NCBI GenBank assembly: GCA_964405805.1
Contig: CAYOPE010000019.1
Coordinates: 1 to 16,548 of the forward strand
Origin: CAYOPE01 sp964405805
GTDB taxonomy: Bacteria; Patescibacteriota; Doudnabacteria; UBA920; O2-02-FULL-48-8
Length of the DNA: 16,548 nucleotides
Reading direction: 5' to 3'
Shown here in pieces: positions 4,633 through 11,689 of this stretch. Made by a program: the position numbers and the translations under genes. How positions within the stretch are numbered: position 1 is the stretch's first letter; the number at the start of each line of letters is the position of its first letter. The notes under the pieces were generated by a model. The model did no database searches and was not told where the DNA came from. It saw only the letters and a program-made list of their open reading frames with translations.

Positions 4633-4935
4633 TTATGGTTTTATTTCTATCGAAAATTTAACATTTTGCCCGTTAGAAATTTTTTCTTTTTTCCGCACTT
4701 CGGACTTGATAGGTAAAACATAAGCCCCGCGTTTTTTGTCGAAAAAAATCGATGTCTTCCAGCTAGTCTGCCCGATTGTGACCACAACTGGCAACGATCC
4801 CCAACCCCGATGCTGGTCGCCAAACAAACGCTTGATCCTATCTGACTGAGTCTTCGGCAAAGTCACCATATGCCAGGCAGCCATCCCAGGCCAGATCCAG
4901 ACTTTGGATTTGAGGTTAAATTTCTGTCCTGTCAT
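4633..4935 (-). CDS. DUF1905 family protein
   Basis: 100 residues. It fits the DUF1905 family (a small beta-barrel-like domain of unknown function): KFNLKSKVWIWPGMAAWHMV at the start, then GSLPVVVTIGQTSWKTSIFF, and the closing AYVLPIKSEVRKKEKISNGQ and VKFSIEI. The length is normal for a stand-alone DUF1905 protein. AGGAG (4943-4947 on the minus strand) precedes the ATG by 7 nt, one of the few clear Shine-Dalgarno sites among the minus-strand genes. A 12-bp palindrome (ATTCGCGCGAAT, 4948-4959) abuts it. The histidine phosphatase follows 4 nt downstream and the dehydrogenase lies 32 nt upstream on the same strand, so all three may be one transcript. Confidence 0.88.
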   Translation of the reverse strand: MTGQKFNLKSKVWIWPGMAAWHMVTLPKTQSDRIKRLFGDQHRGWGSLPVVVTIGQTSWKTSIFFDKKRGAYVLPIKSEVRKKEKISNGQNVKFSIEIKP

Positions 4936-4947
4936 AACTATTCTCCT

Positions 4948-4959
4948 ATTCGCGCGAAT
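4948..4959. repeat. 12-bp palindrome ATTCGCGCGAAT before DUF1905
   Basis: Perfect palindrome directly upstream of the DUF1905 Shine-Dalgarno. It shares the ATTCG-NN-CGAAT core with the elements at 1362-1391, 9093-9118 and 9408-9433, so it may be a weaker operator of the same kind. A chance match cannot be excluded at this length. Confidence 0.4.
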
Positions 4960-4967
4960 TAGACCAC

Positions 4968-5957
4968 TTAAATTTCCAAGACAATTTTTCCGATGTGCTT
5001 GCTTTCTTCCATCCTTTTTTGAGCTTCTGCAGCATCTTTCAGAGGGAAAATTTTATCTATAACTGGTTTTAACTTGCCCGCTTCGACTAATTCTAAAACT
5101 TTTTCAAATTCTTGTTTCGTGCCCATTCTGGAGCCTATGATAGAAAGCTGTTTCGGGTAAAAATCCGACAAATCAAATAAAACATTTTCGCCGCTAGTGG
5201 CTCCAACTACTACCATCCTGCCATACGGTTTGAGCATGGCTATGCTACTGGCAAAAGTTTTTTCACCTACACTTTCGAAAACCATATCGACTTTCTGACT
5301 AAAAGTTTTTTCTTTTGGATAAATGACGATTTCGTCAGCTCCCCAAGATTTTACTATTTCACCCACCTCTTCTGAGCGAGCGGCGGCAATCACGTTTGCA
5401 CCGAAAATTTTAGAAATCTGAATCACTGCTGGGCCCAAATTACCAGATGCACCCCAAACGAAAATCGACTCGTCTGATTTCAGATCCGCTCTGGTCTTGA
5501 GAGCATGCCAGGCAGTAAGAAAGGTGAGAGGAAAAGCCGCAGCTTCCACAAATGATAAATTTTTGGGTTTGGGATAAATCTGTTCCAACGATACTGTGAC
5601 ATATTCAGCATAGCCACCATTGGTTTGCCTAGCAAGTAAATTTACCATTTCACACGCATCACCTCGTAAACATCTTTCACATTTACCACAAGCTTGCTCG
5701 GGATTTACGACAACTTCGTCTCCGACTTTCAAATTACTCTGGCCATTTATTTCCTCGATGATGCCAGAAACATCAGAGCCAACAATATGCGGTAGGGAAA
5801 CTTTCGATCCCTCTTTCCGAAGCCAAATATCCAGATGGTTCAATCCGCTAGCCTTCACCCGCACCAGCGCTTGGCCTGGAGCAGGTTTCGGTGTCGGAAA
5901 CTCTCCATACTTCAGCACTTCCAAACCGCCAAATTTTTCAAAAAATACTGCTTTCAT
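4968..5957 (-). CDS. Zinc-type alcohol dehydrogenase / quinone oxidoreductase (MDR superfamily)
   Basis: 329 residues, a full-length medium-chain dehydrogenase/reductase. The GroES-like domain comes first (residues 1-125: MKAVFFEKFGGLEVLKYGE, GLNHLDIWLRKEG, PHIVGSDVSGIIEE, VGDEVVVNPE). The Rossmann domain follows (residues 160-290: IFVWGASGNLGPAVIQ, with a GASGNLG nucleotide loop likely binding NAD(P)H). The structural-zinc loop holds four cysteines (C90, C93, C96, C102), but the last interval is shorter than the usual seven residues. The first catalytic zinc ligand is Asn (GLN, N40) where classical dehydrogenases have Cys, so it probably acts as a quinone/enone-type oxidoreductase. The ATG lies 6 nt after TATGAT, predicting a leaderless mRNA. 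The substrate cannot be told. Confidence 0.9.
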   Translation of the reverse strand: MKAVFFEKFGGLEVLKYGEFPTPKPAPGQALVRVKASGLNHLDIWLRKEGSKVSLPHIVGSDVSGIIEEINGQSNLKVGDEVVVNPEQACGKCERCLRGDACEMVNLLARQTNGGYAEYVTVSLEQIYPKPKNLSFVEAAAFPLTFLTAWHALKTRADLKSDESIFVWGASGNLGPAVIQISKIFGANVIAAARSEEVGEIVKSWGADEIVIYPKEKTFSQKVDMVFESVGEKTFASSIAMLKPYGRMVVVGATSGENVLFDLSDFYPKQLSIIGSRMGTKQEFEKVLELVEAGKLKPVIDKIFPLKDAAEAQKRMEESKHIGKIVLEI

Positions 5958-5963
5958 GAAGAA

Positions 5964-5992
5964 ATCATATCACAAAATCTAACCAATTTAAA
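5964..5992 (-). promoter_or_regulatory. Predicted dehydrogenase promoter, leaderless type
   Basis: An extended -10 (TGA then TATGAT, 5964-5969) lies 6 nt before the ATG. A 17-bp spacer separates it from TTTAAA (5987-5992, 4/6). The -35 overlaps the T-run of the preceding terminator. Confidence 0.55.
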
Positions 5993-6011
5993 ACGCCTCA
6001 TTTCTGAGGCG
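5990..6011 (-). terminator. Terminator of the lipase operon
   Basis: On the minus strand CGCCTCA pairs with TGAGGCG around a GAAA tetraloop (5994-6011), followed by TTTT (5993-5990). It lies 14 nt after the stop of the 96-residue membrane protein. Confidence 0.85.
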
Positions 6012-6024
6012 CTTATATAGTGTA

Positions 6025-6315
6025 CTAGAAACCGAAGTTTCTAACAGCACTGCCTGCGTATAGTATTGATGAAGCAAAGATTAGAACCAAAATGGGAAGC
6101 AAATACCAAATCATTGCCTTTGACCATTTACTGTTTAAAATTAATACCAGGATGCTTCCTAGAATCGAGGTAGTAAAAAATACTAAAGAAACTTGATTCT
6201 GATGATCATGATTCCAACTTAACGGCTTCGCGAAAGAGGAATTAACGAAGGGTACTATAAAGGGGAGAACAACAAACAATATAAAAAACCAAGCTAATTT
6301 TTTGTTTTCTTTCAT
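6025..6315 (-). CDS. Small membrane protein downstream of the lipase
   Basis: 96 residues, family not recognised. Three hydrophobic segments are visible, at about residues 8-26 (AWFFILFVVLPFIVPFVN), 43-61 (SLVFFTTSILGSILVLIL) and 68-88 (MIWYLLPILVLIFASSILYA). The loop between the first two is polar and His-rich (WNHDHQNQ). It starts 2 nt after the lipase stop codon and the GGAG inside the end of the lipase gene serves as Shine-Dalgarno, so the two genes are one operon closed by the hairpin at 5990-6011. It may help export, anchor or protect against the lipase, but this is inferred only from position. Confidence 0.75.
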   Translation of the reverse strand: MKENKKLAWFFILFVVLPFIVPFVNSSFAKPLSWNHDHQNQVSLVFFTTSILGSILVLILNSKWSKAMIWYLLPILVLIFASSILYAGSAVRNFGF

Positions 6316-6317
6316 AT

Positions 6318-9044
6318 TTATTTTACTCCTAAATTAATTGTACCCTGATTAGTGGTTATTTGCAAAATCTTCAGACCTGGATAAACTGCTTTGCTCGAAA
6401 CTCCGCTTATATTCGTAGTCACAGTTGACTGGTTTCTTCTGGAGTCATAATTGATCTTCATGCGCTCTATTCCCTTCACCATAAATGATTGATCATAATT
6501 CGTTGCTACAGTGAATGTCGTACTGATAAATACTATAGGACTTCCCTGGCTATACGCGACAGACTTCAGAGTCTGCTTGTAGCCTAACTTAACGGGCTGG
6601 GTATCGAAAAGATACGAAGTCTGGTTGCCAGCCAGATCTGAAGCCAAACATGAATTACTTGTGCACGAAATGCTGTCAGTGGAAGTAAACACAAACTGAT
6701 TTTTCGTATAGTCGAAGTAACTCGAAATTTCAGGCGGAGTTTTATCTATCTTTATCTGCAGGCTTTGGACCGGCTCATCATTGCCAGCTTTGTCCACTGA
6801 ATAATATTTGATATTTGTGACTCCTTCAGTTGAAACAGTCACAGGACCAGAGTAGTCTGTAAAAGTTGCACCATTGTCTAGCGAATATCTAGTCACCAGG
6901 ACTCCGGAGTTATCGTCGGTTGCGTTCAAATTCACCTGTACGTTACTAATATACCAACCGCTTGTCCCAGCTGTCCCGTTGACACTATTAGTAGTCACTG
7001 GTGCTGTGAAATCTGATTGAGCTGTACCTGACAAAACAGAGTTTGCGCTGACTGTCTGAGAATCAACATTAATCGTGCTGTCAGTAGTACTATCTGAAAC
7101 CGGTAAATTTATAGAAGTATTAGTTACGATCGGCACATCATTAAACACGGTCGTCTGACTACTCGTGCCATTATCTACATCTGTGACCATAAGATCAAAC
7201 GTTCCCGTCGTCTCACCAGTACCGACTACTGAATATGTCTCGCCACTGTCAGTCGGCAAAAAAATAAATTTCTCACCATCGATAATTTCATAGTCTACTC
7301 CCGGAATATTTTTCTCTATTCCGCCGTCAATGGGACCTGTGTGACGTCCGGCTGAATCATAGACATGAACTGTTACTGGGCTGTGCCAGCTTAGCTCTTT
7401 ACCTTTAAAGTTACAGAAATCTTTTGAATGACTCGTGTTGCTGGACAAAACTTCGTTGCCACCTAACAAGCCCACGATGAGCTGACGCACGCCATCTGCG
7501 CTCGGAAGCTCTGCGTGACTAATCCCTTTCACATAATATTTATTGGTCGCAGAGCTATAGTCAGAGCTGACTAGTGGGACTGTGCCGTCACCAGAAGTAT
7601 AATCAATGTTAAAAATCCTCTGGCCGCCTCCGCTTGAGTATTCATAGCGAGCTTGGGTCGAGACTTTGCAGCCAGCAATGTTATAAGTTTGTAAGCCAGA
7701 TAAATCGAGATCTTCCAGATGCTTGGCTGAAAAATTATCAGCAATGTTATAAATGGATTGATTCGCTCCGTGATTCAGCAGGAAATTTTTCGTGTCAGAA
7801 TAGTTGAGTGCATCAGTACCTATACCGATCTGTCGCAGATAGCCGACGAAGGTATCAAAATATTTCTGATCCGGTAACAATTCATAAACTGCTGGCGAAT
7901 TCTGGCTGATTTCTTTTATCCTCTGCTCTTCAAGCCACGGGATGCCCATATCATCGCCCTCGAGCAAAATCTTGCCCGCCTTAGGTGCACCCAGGTGCGG
8001 CGTGCCGACAAAGATAAGCTTATTCACGCTATCTTTGCCGTTCTGACTAATATAATCTTTCGCCAAAAGTCCACCCATGCTATGAGCCACGATATCAACT
8101 TTCTTAAACCCAGTCTGAGTTTTTATATCTTCGATCTTCTGTTTGAGCTTATCCACGTTGATACTATTATCTAAGCGCCAGTCGTAAGGAAAGAAAAAAT
8201 AATTTTGTCCACTAGAGTAGCCATTCGACTCTAAAAGTGCTTGTAAACTTTGGAAAATATCTAAATCGAATACCGTTAAACCACTGAGAACTAGTTTTTG
8301 CTCTTTTATAGTATTTCCAACGCTAATACTTTTCACTGAATTCCCGCTACTATCCATACTCAAGCTATCTGTCAAAAACTGATCGCCTATATCTTTATAC
8401 ATCTGGCTGATATTTGGCCAGATCAGGTTACTACCATCATAAAGCTCGCTGCCTGCTATTCCCGGTATAATCACCACAGGTCTCTTTCCTGGCGGCTCAG
8501 ATGGCGGTGGAGCTGAACCACCTGGATTCTGGATATTTGTGACATCTATTCCGTACGAGTAGCTAGTCACTGTCGGACCCGGGTACGCATCAAACACGCT
8601 TACATAAATATATCGCACTATCCCGTTTGGCTTGATTTGACCGCTAATCAAATTATTTAATTTATAATTATACGTATTTGTATCGAGGCTGTAGACATTA
8701 TTAGTAGTTAAATAATCAATCCCAAATCCTGAGCCAGCGACAGCAGTACAGCTAGAGTTAAGAAAATCAAAACGAATACTCGACTTTGGCTGCGGAGTAA
8801 AGAGTAAATTTACGTTAAAAGTTACTACGTTCCCAGACTTGGAAACAAAATTATTATTTGCTCCGTATTGAAAAGCCTTGGTGCCGTCTTCCTGCGGCAT
8901 ATTTGAGACTAGCAAATAATTTTTCTCGGCCGCGTCACATGGAGTAGTGGGCAATGTAAGACTTGCACGAGCAGGAGGCACAAAAAAAGCGCCCGAAATC
9001 AGCGCCGCGATAACAAATATTCTCAATGATTTTTTCGCCTTCAT
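6318..9044 (-). CDS. Large secreted LCAT-like lipase/acyltransferase with C-terminal Ig-like/OmpL47-type domain
   Basis: 908 residues. An N-terminal signal peptide is clear (MKAKKSLRIFVIAALISGAF, cleavage near PARA-S at about residue 28). Residues 30-170 form a beta-rich region I do not recognise, followed by a proline-rich linker (APPPSEPPGKRP). Residues 188-530 are an alpha/beta hydrolase of the lecithin:cholesterol acyltransferase (LCAT) type: VVIIPGIAGSEL (oxyanion strand), FFFPYDWRLD (LCAT hallmark), VDIVAHSMGG with nucleophile S322, FVGTPHLGAP, SGDGTVPLVSSDY with D486, and KGISHAELP with H510. The triad is therefore complete. Residues 680-770 look like an OmpL47/Ig-like repeat (VNLNATDDNSGV, then IKYYSVDKAGN). 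The protein ends without a sortase motif. It likely acts on lipids or esters outside the cell, perhaps of a host. It has a strong promoter, and a 26-bp repeat lies just upstream. Confidence 0.88.
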   Translation of the reverse strand: MKAKKSLRIFVIAALISGAFFVPPARASLTLPTTPCDAAEKNYLLVSNMPQEDGTKAFQYGANNNFVSKSGNVVTFNVNLLFTPQPKSSIRFDFLNSSCTAVAGSGFGIDYLTTNNVYSLDTNTYNYKLNNLISGQIKPNGIVRYIYVSVFDAYPGPTVTSYSYGIDVTNIQNPGGSAPPPSEPPGKRPVVIIPGIAGSELYDGSNLIWPNISQMYKDIGDQFLTDSLSMDSSGNSVKSISVGNTIKEQKLVLSGLTVFDLDIFQSLQALLESNGYSSGQNYFFFPYDWRLDNSINVDKLKQKIEDIKTQTGFKKVDIVAHSMGGLLAKDYISQNGKDSVNKLIFVGTPHLGAPKAGKILLEGDDMGIPWLEEQRIKEISQNSPAVYELLPDQKYFDTFVGYLRQIGIGTDALNYSDTKNFLLNHGANQSIYNIADNFSAKHLEDLDLSGLQTYNIAGCKVSTQARYEYSSGGGQRIFNIDYTSGDGTVPLVSSDYSSATNKYYVKGISHAELPSADGVRQLIVGLLGGNEVLSSNTSHSKDFCNFKGKELSWHSPVTVHVYDSAGRHTGPIDGGIEKNIPGVDYEIIDGEKFIFLPTDSGETYSVVGTGETTGTFDLMVTDVDNGTSSQTTVFNDVPIVTNTSINLPVSDSTTDSTINVDSQTVSANSVLSGTAQSDFTAPVTTNSVNGTAGTSGWYISNVQVNLNATDDNSGVLVTRYSLDNGATFTDYSGPVTVSTEGVTNIKYYSVDKAGNDEPVQSLQIKIDKTPPEISSYFDYTKNQFVFTSTDSISCTSNSCLASDLAGNQTSYLFDTQPVKLGYKQTLKSVAYSQGSPIVFISTTFTVATNYDQSFMVKGIERMKINYDSRRNQSTVTTNISGVSSKAVYPGLKILQITTNQGTINLGVK

Positions 9045-9053
9045 ATTTAGTGC

Positions 9054-9082
9054 AATTTACCAATTGCTTACGCTTCTGTCAA
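9054..9082 (-). promoter_or_regulatory. Strong promoter of the lipase operon, near-leaderless
   Basis: Perfect TTGACA (9077-9082), 17-bp spacer and TAAATT (9054-9059) on the minus strand. The -10 box ends 9 nt before the ATG, so the leader is at most a few bases. No Shine-Dalgarno is present. Confidence 0.8.
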
Positions 9083-9092
9083 GCCTCCTGAC

Positions 9093-9118
9093 ATTCGCTC
9101 ATTCGTGCGAATGTGTCC
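9093..9118. promoter_or_regulatory. 26-bp repeat, copy 1: likely regulator site upstream of the lipase
   Basis: Identical over 26 bp to 9408-9433. It begins ATTCGCTC and contains the inverted repeat CATTCG-TG-CGAATG. It lies 10 bp upstream of the lipase -35 box, centred about 60 bp before the predicted start site, a position typical of activator sites. The -10 box seen next to the other copy is not conserved here. Confidence 0.7.
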
Positions 9119-9137
9119 TACTTAGTACGTGAGTTAT

Positions 9138-9398
9138 TTATAGCAAAGACAAAATCTGCTTAACTAAGCTGCTCCTCGGTGATGTCAAATAATAAAAAAC
9201 GTTTCGGCTTTTCTGCTCTTTATCGATTATTTCAGCTGCGACCAGGATAGACAGATGCCTCGATGTGGATTTAAATGACAAGCGAATGTTTTCCGCAATC
9301 TCGCCTACAGATGCCTCAGTCTGTTTGTCTAAAAATTTAATAATTGCTAACCGTCGCTTATTGGCTAGGGCTTTAAGTTGTCGATCTATCGTTATCAT
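9138..9398 (-). CDS. ArsR-type winged-helix transcriptional regulator
   Basis: 86 residues, at the short end of the ArsR/SmtB superfamily. The ArsR pattern is clear: ALANKRRLAIIKFLDKQ (helix 1-2), ASVGEIAENIRLSFKSTSRH (helix-turn-helix; recognition helix about residues 42-54), LSILVAAEIIDKEQK, and the wing RNVFYYLT. There is no cysteine and no CVC metal motif, so it probably does not sense metals through the classical site. The gene lies just upstream of the lipase operon on the same strand. One copy of the 26-bp repeat covers its own promoter and another lies before the lipase promoter, so it likely regulates itself and the lipase. The ATG follows the AATAAT box by 6 nt, predicting a leaderless mRNA. 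Confidence 0.85.
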   Translation of the reverse strand: MITIDRQLKALANKRRLAIIKFLDKQTEASVGEIAENIRLSFKSTSRHLSILVAAEIIDKEQKSRNVFYYLTSPRSSLVKQILSLL

Positions 9399-9404
9399 AT
9401 AGTT

Positions 9405-9434
9405 ATTATTCGCTCATTCGTGCGAATGTGTCCC
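9405..9434 (-). promoter_or_regulatory. Promoter of the ArsR-type gene, overlapped by its putative operator
   Basis: AATAAT (9405-9410) and GGGACA (9429-9434, 4/6) are 18 bp apart on the minus strand. The CATTCG-NN-CGAATG inverted repeat sits wholly between them, so a bound dimer would block polymerase. Confidence 0.65.
9408..9433. promoter_or_regulatory. 26-bp repeat, copy 2: likely autoregulatory operator
   Basis: Exact copy of 9093-9118 in the same orientation. It covers the -35/-10 spacer of the regulator gene's own promoter. Both copies contain a third half-site (ATTCG) 3 nt before the inverted repeat. Confidence 0.75.
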
Positions 9435-9456
9435 AGTTTCCAAATAAATTGTAACA

Positions 9457-9936
9457 CTATCTAAGCACAACAACAATAAAATAAACAAACATGCTCAGGC
9501 CCACGAGGAGCTTAAATGCAGTACCAATAACAAACCCAAACAATGAAGCCGTGGCGACGCGGAATGCGTGCTGACTGTTGCTCGAATGAATCAGCTCGCC
9601 GATGTAGGCGCCGAAGAATGGCCCGATCAAAGCGCCGACAGGTCCCAGCCAAAAAATTCCGACTAGTTCGCCTATCAGGGCTCCGAGCAATCCGGCTTTC
9701 GAGGGCTTGTGCCCTAGGGCTGCGATGGCTGGAGCAAAGATATCTACGATAAAAGTTGTAGCCACCAAAATTCCAAACACCACTAACCCCCAAATCAAAT
9801 TATGAGGAAAATGATGTACAGCCGTGTAGATAAAAAGACCAAGCCACGCGACTGGAAGGCCTGGCAGCGGTAAGATAGCTCCGAGAGTGCCTGCGATGAT
9901 CAGCAGGCCAGAAAAAATCGTCAGAGCAAGTGTCAT
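9457..9936 (-). CDS. DUF456 family membrane protein
   Basis: 159 residues. It matches the DUF456 family: two N-terminal hydrophobic helices around GTLGAILPLPGLPVAWLGLF, a third helix (GLVVFGILVATTFIVDIFAP), then the glycine-rich core GLLGALIGELVGIFWLG and GALIGPFFGAYIGELI, and a final helix at the C-terminus (VGLSMFVYFIVVVL). About five spans are expected and the length is normal. The function of the family is not established. It starts 2 nt after the stop of greA with no Shine-Dalgarno, so it is probably translated by coupling and co-transcribed from the greA promoter. No terminator lies between it and the ArsR-type gene. Confidence 0.9.
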   Translation of the reverse strand: MTLALTIFSGLLIIAGTLGAILPLPGLPVAWLGLFIYTAVHHFPHNLIWGLVVFGILVATTFIVDIFAPAIAALGHKPSKAGLLGALIGELVGIFWLGPVGALIGPFFGAYIGELIHSSNSQHAFRVATASLFGFVIGTAFKLLVGLSMFVYFIVVVLR

Positions 9937-9938
9937 TG

Positions 9939-10400
9939 TTATTCGATGTTGATTATTTCGTAAACTGTCTTGCCTGCTGGAGTATCAACTGGAATTTTGT
10001 CACCTTTTTTCCCGCCCAGTATTGAGCGGCCGACAAGCGACTCGTTAGAAATTTTTCCAGCAGCTGGATTGGCTTCGTTTGCGCCGACTATGGTATACTT
10101 CATTTCCTTATTGTTCGTACGCAGGGAAACTGTGGAGCCAATGGAGACAATGTTGTGATTCGTAGAGTGAGCAATAATTTCTGCGTTCTTCAGCATCTCC
10201 TCGATTTCCTGAATTCTACCTTCGATAAACGCTTGCTCTTCTTTTGCCTGAGCATAGTCCGCGTTTTCAGACAAATCTCCGTGCGAGACAGCTTCCTGAA
10301 TTCGCTCGATGACTTCGTGCCTGCGATCTTCTTTCAGAACCTTTAGTTCGTCTTGGAGTTTCTTCAGCCCGTCTTCTGTAAGTAATACTGCTTTATTCAT
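9939..10400 (-). CDS. greA: Transcription elongation factor GreA
   Basis: 153 residues, full length for GreA. It rescues backtracked RNA polymerase by stimulating cleavage of the RNA 3' end. The N-terminal coiled-coil domain (residues 1-78) carries the family motif HGDLSENADYAQAKEEQ, with the acidic tip residues that reach the polymerase active site. The C-terminal FKBP-like domain (about 80-153) contains IVGANEANPAAGKISNES, PVGRS-like VGRSILGGKKGD and the closing VYEIINIE. The start is unambiguous (MNKAVLLTEDGLKKL). The gene lies 11 nt after the transporter stop and has its own promoter within the transporter's 3' end. DUF456 follows 2 nt downstream. Confidence 0.97.
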   Translation of the reverse strand: MNKAVLLTEDGLKKLQDELKVLKEDRRHEVIERIQEAVSHGDLSENADYAQAKEEQAFIEGRIQEIEEMLKNAEIIAHSTNHNIVSIGSTVSLRTNNKEMKYTIVGANEANPAAGKISNESLVGRSILGGKKGDKIPVDTPAGKTVYEIINIE

Positions 10401-10411
10401 GTTTCTATAAA

Positions 10412-11689
10412 TTAATGCGCGAAAATACTATACCAAATCGTAAGAATACTGGCAAGGGCCATGATTGTAGTAATCAGCCAACCGATGAAACTCGCAAATG
10501 GATGACTAGCCCATTCTTTCATGACATGTCGGTTGCCCGCTAGTAAAACTATGGTCGCCAAAATAAATGGTGAAATAAATCCATTAAGGACCGCGGAATA
10601 AATTAGCATTTTTACCGAGTCGAGACCAAACAAATTGATCGCAAGTCCAATGATCATTGAGATAATAATCACGCCATAAAAAGCGTGTGCCTGGCGATAC
10701 TTGCGATATAATCCTTCCCGCCAGCCAAATGACTCTGAGATGGCATAAGACGAAGACCCAGCGAGCACTGGGACTGCTAGAAGACCTGTGCCGATAATTC
10801 CTAACGTGAAAAATAAGTAAGCAGCGTCTCCCACCAGAGGCCGCAGCGCCTGCGCGGCTTGTGCAGGGTTTACTATACTCGTCAAATGCTGACTAAACAA
10901 CGTCGCGGCACAGACTGCAATAATAAAAAACATGACAGCATTTGACAGAAACATACCAGACCAGACATCCACCCGCATTTTTTTGATCTCATCAGTAGTA
11001 GTGATGGTCGTCCGCTGTTTAATCGAAGTTTTGCCTTCCAGGATCTGCTCTTCCACTTCCTGACTCGTCTGCCAAAAAAATAAATATGGCGAAATCGTAG
11101 TCCCGAGCACAGCAGTTACTAGTAATAGTTCGTCTTTCGAGAAAGAACGCGGGATAATTATATTTCGCCAAACCTCAGGCCAATCGACATGAGCAGTAAA
11201 GGCGGCAACCACATAAACAAATAAAATCAGTGCCAGCCATTTCAAATACTTGGCGTATTCTTTGTATGATAGAACGATCTGCATCCAAAGACTAGCTAGA
11301 GTAAATAGGATTACCAAAATTATCGCATTGATCGGCAGGAGCAGTCGAAACGCTTGGGCCATCATGCCGAGGTCAGCGCCGATGTTAAAGGTGTTCGAGA
11401 CGAGCAGCAGTACACTGCAGGTATACAGAACCCATTTGGGAAAATGTTTGCCGATTGCTGATGCTAAGCCTCGCCCAGTGACGAGCCCGATCCTGGCGCA
11501 CATTTCTTGAATGACCGCCATAAGCGGAAAGGTCAGCAGCGCAGTCCAGAGCAGATTGTATCCGAAAGAGGCCCCTGCCTGAGAATAAGTCGCAATACCT
11601 GACGGATCATCATCTGCAGCTCCCGTGGTCAAGCCAGGACCCAGCATGTGCCAGAATTCGGAAACTTTATTTTCCTTTTTCGAGTTCAT
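10412..11689 (-). CDS. NRAMP-family divalent metal transporter, divergent metal-site motifs
   Basis: 425 residues with about 11 predicted membrane spans, the usual size of an NRAMP/SLC11 transporter. The family start is clear: WHMLGPGLTTGAADDDPSG, then GASFGYNLLWTALLTFPLMA and EMCARIGLVTGRGLA. The canonical TM1 metal-site motif DPGN reads DPSG here (D28-G31). The TM6 position that is MPH in classical Mn/Fe transporters reads TTISPYLFF (about residues 196-204), so the metal-binding methionine is missing. Similar changes are described in the NRAMP-related Mg2+ transporters, so magnesium rather than manganese may be the substrate; this is inference. The start codon lies inside the end of the DUF1003 gene (23-nt overlap), suggesting coupled translation. 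It is not safe to call this mntH. Confidence 0.88.
   Translation of the reverse strand: MNSKKENKVSEFWHMLGPGLTTGAADDDPSGIATYSQAGASFGYNLLWTALLTFPLMAVIQEMCARIGLVTGRGLASAIGKHFPKWVLYTCSVLLLVSNTFNIGADLGMMAQAFRLLLPINAIILVILFTLASLWMQIVLSYKEYAKYLKWLALILFVYVVAAFTAHVDWPEVWRNIIIPRSFSKDELLLVTAVLGTTISPYLFFWQTSQEVEEQILEGKTSIKQRTTITTTDEIKKMRVDVWSGMFLSNAVMFFIIAVCAATLFSQHLTSIVNPAQAAQALRPLVGDAAYLFFTLGIIGTGLLAVPVLAGSSSYAISESFGWREGLYRKYRQAHAFYGVIIISMIIGLAINLFGLDSVKMLIYSAVLNGFISPFILATIVLLAGNRHVMKEWASHPFASFIGWLITTIMALASILTIWYSIFAH
10427..10455 (-). promoter_or_regulatory. greA promoter inside the 3' end of the NRAMP gene
   Basis: TTGCCA (10450-10455), 17-bp spacer and TATAGT (10427-10432) on the minus strand, each 5/6 to consensus. 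Transcription would start near 10420, giving a leader of about 20 nt. It lies within the last codons of the transporter gene. Confidence 0.65.

Noticed and set aside
9093..9433. Possibility that the 26-bp direct repeats mark a small mobile element carrying the regulator
   Set aside because: There is no transposase or integrase, and the repeats contain inverted half-sites placed precisely at promoters, which fits operators better. Not fully excluded.
9512..9793. Arg/Ser-rich alternative frame within DUF456
   Set aside because: It is on the same strand as DUF456 in another frame, with a composition typical of a frame-shifted shadow. DUF456 itself is clearly conserved.
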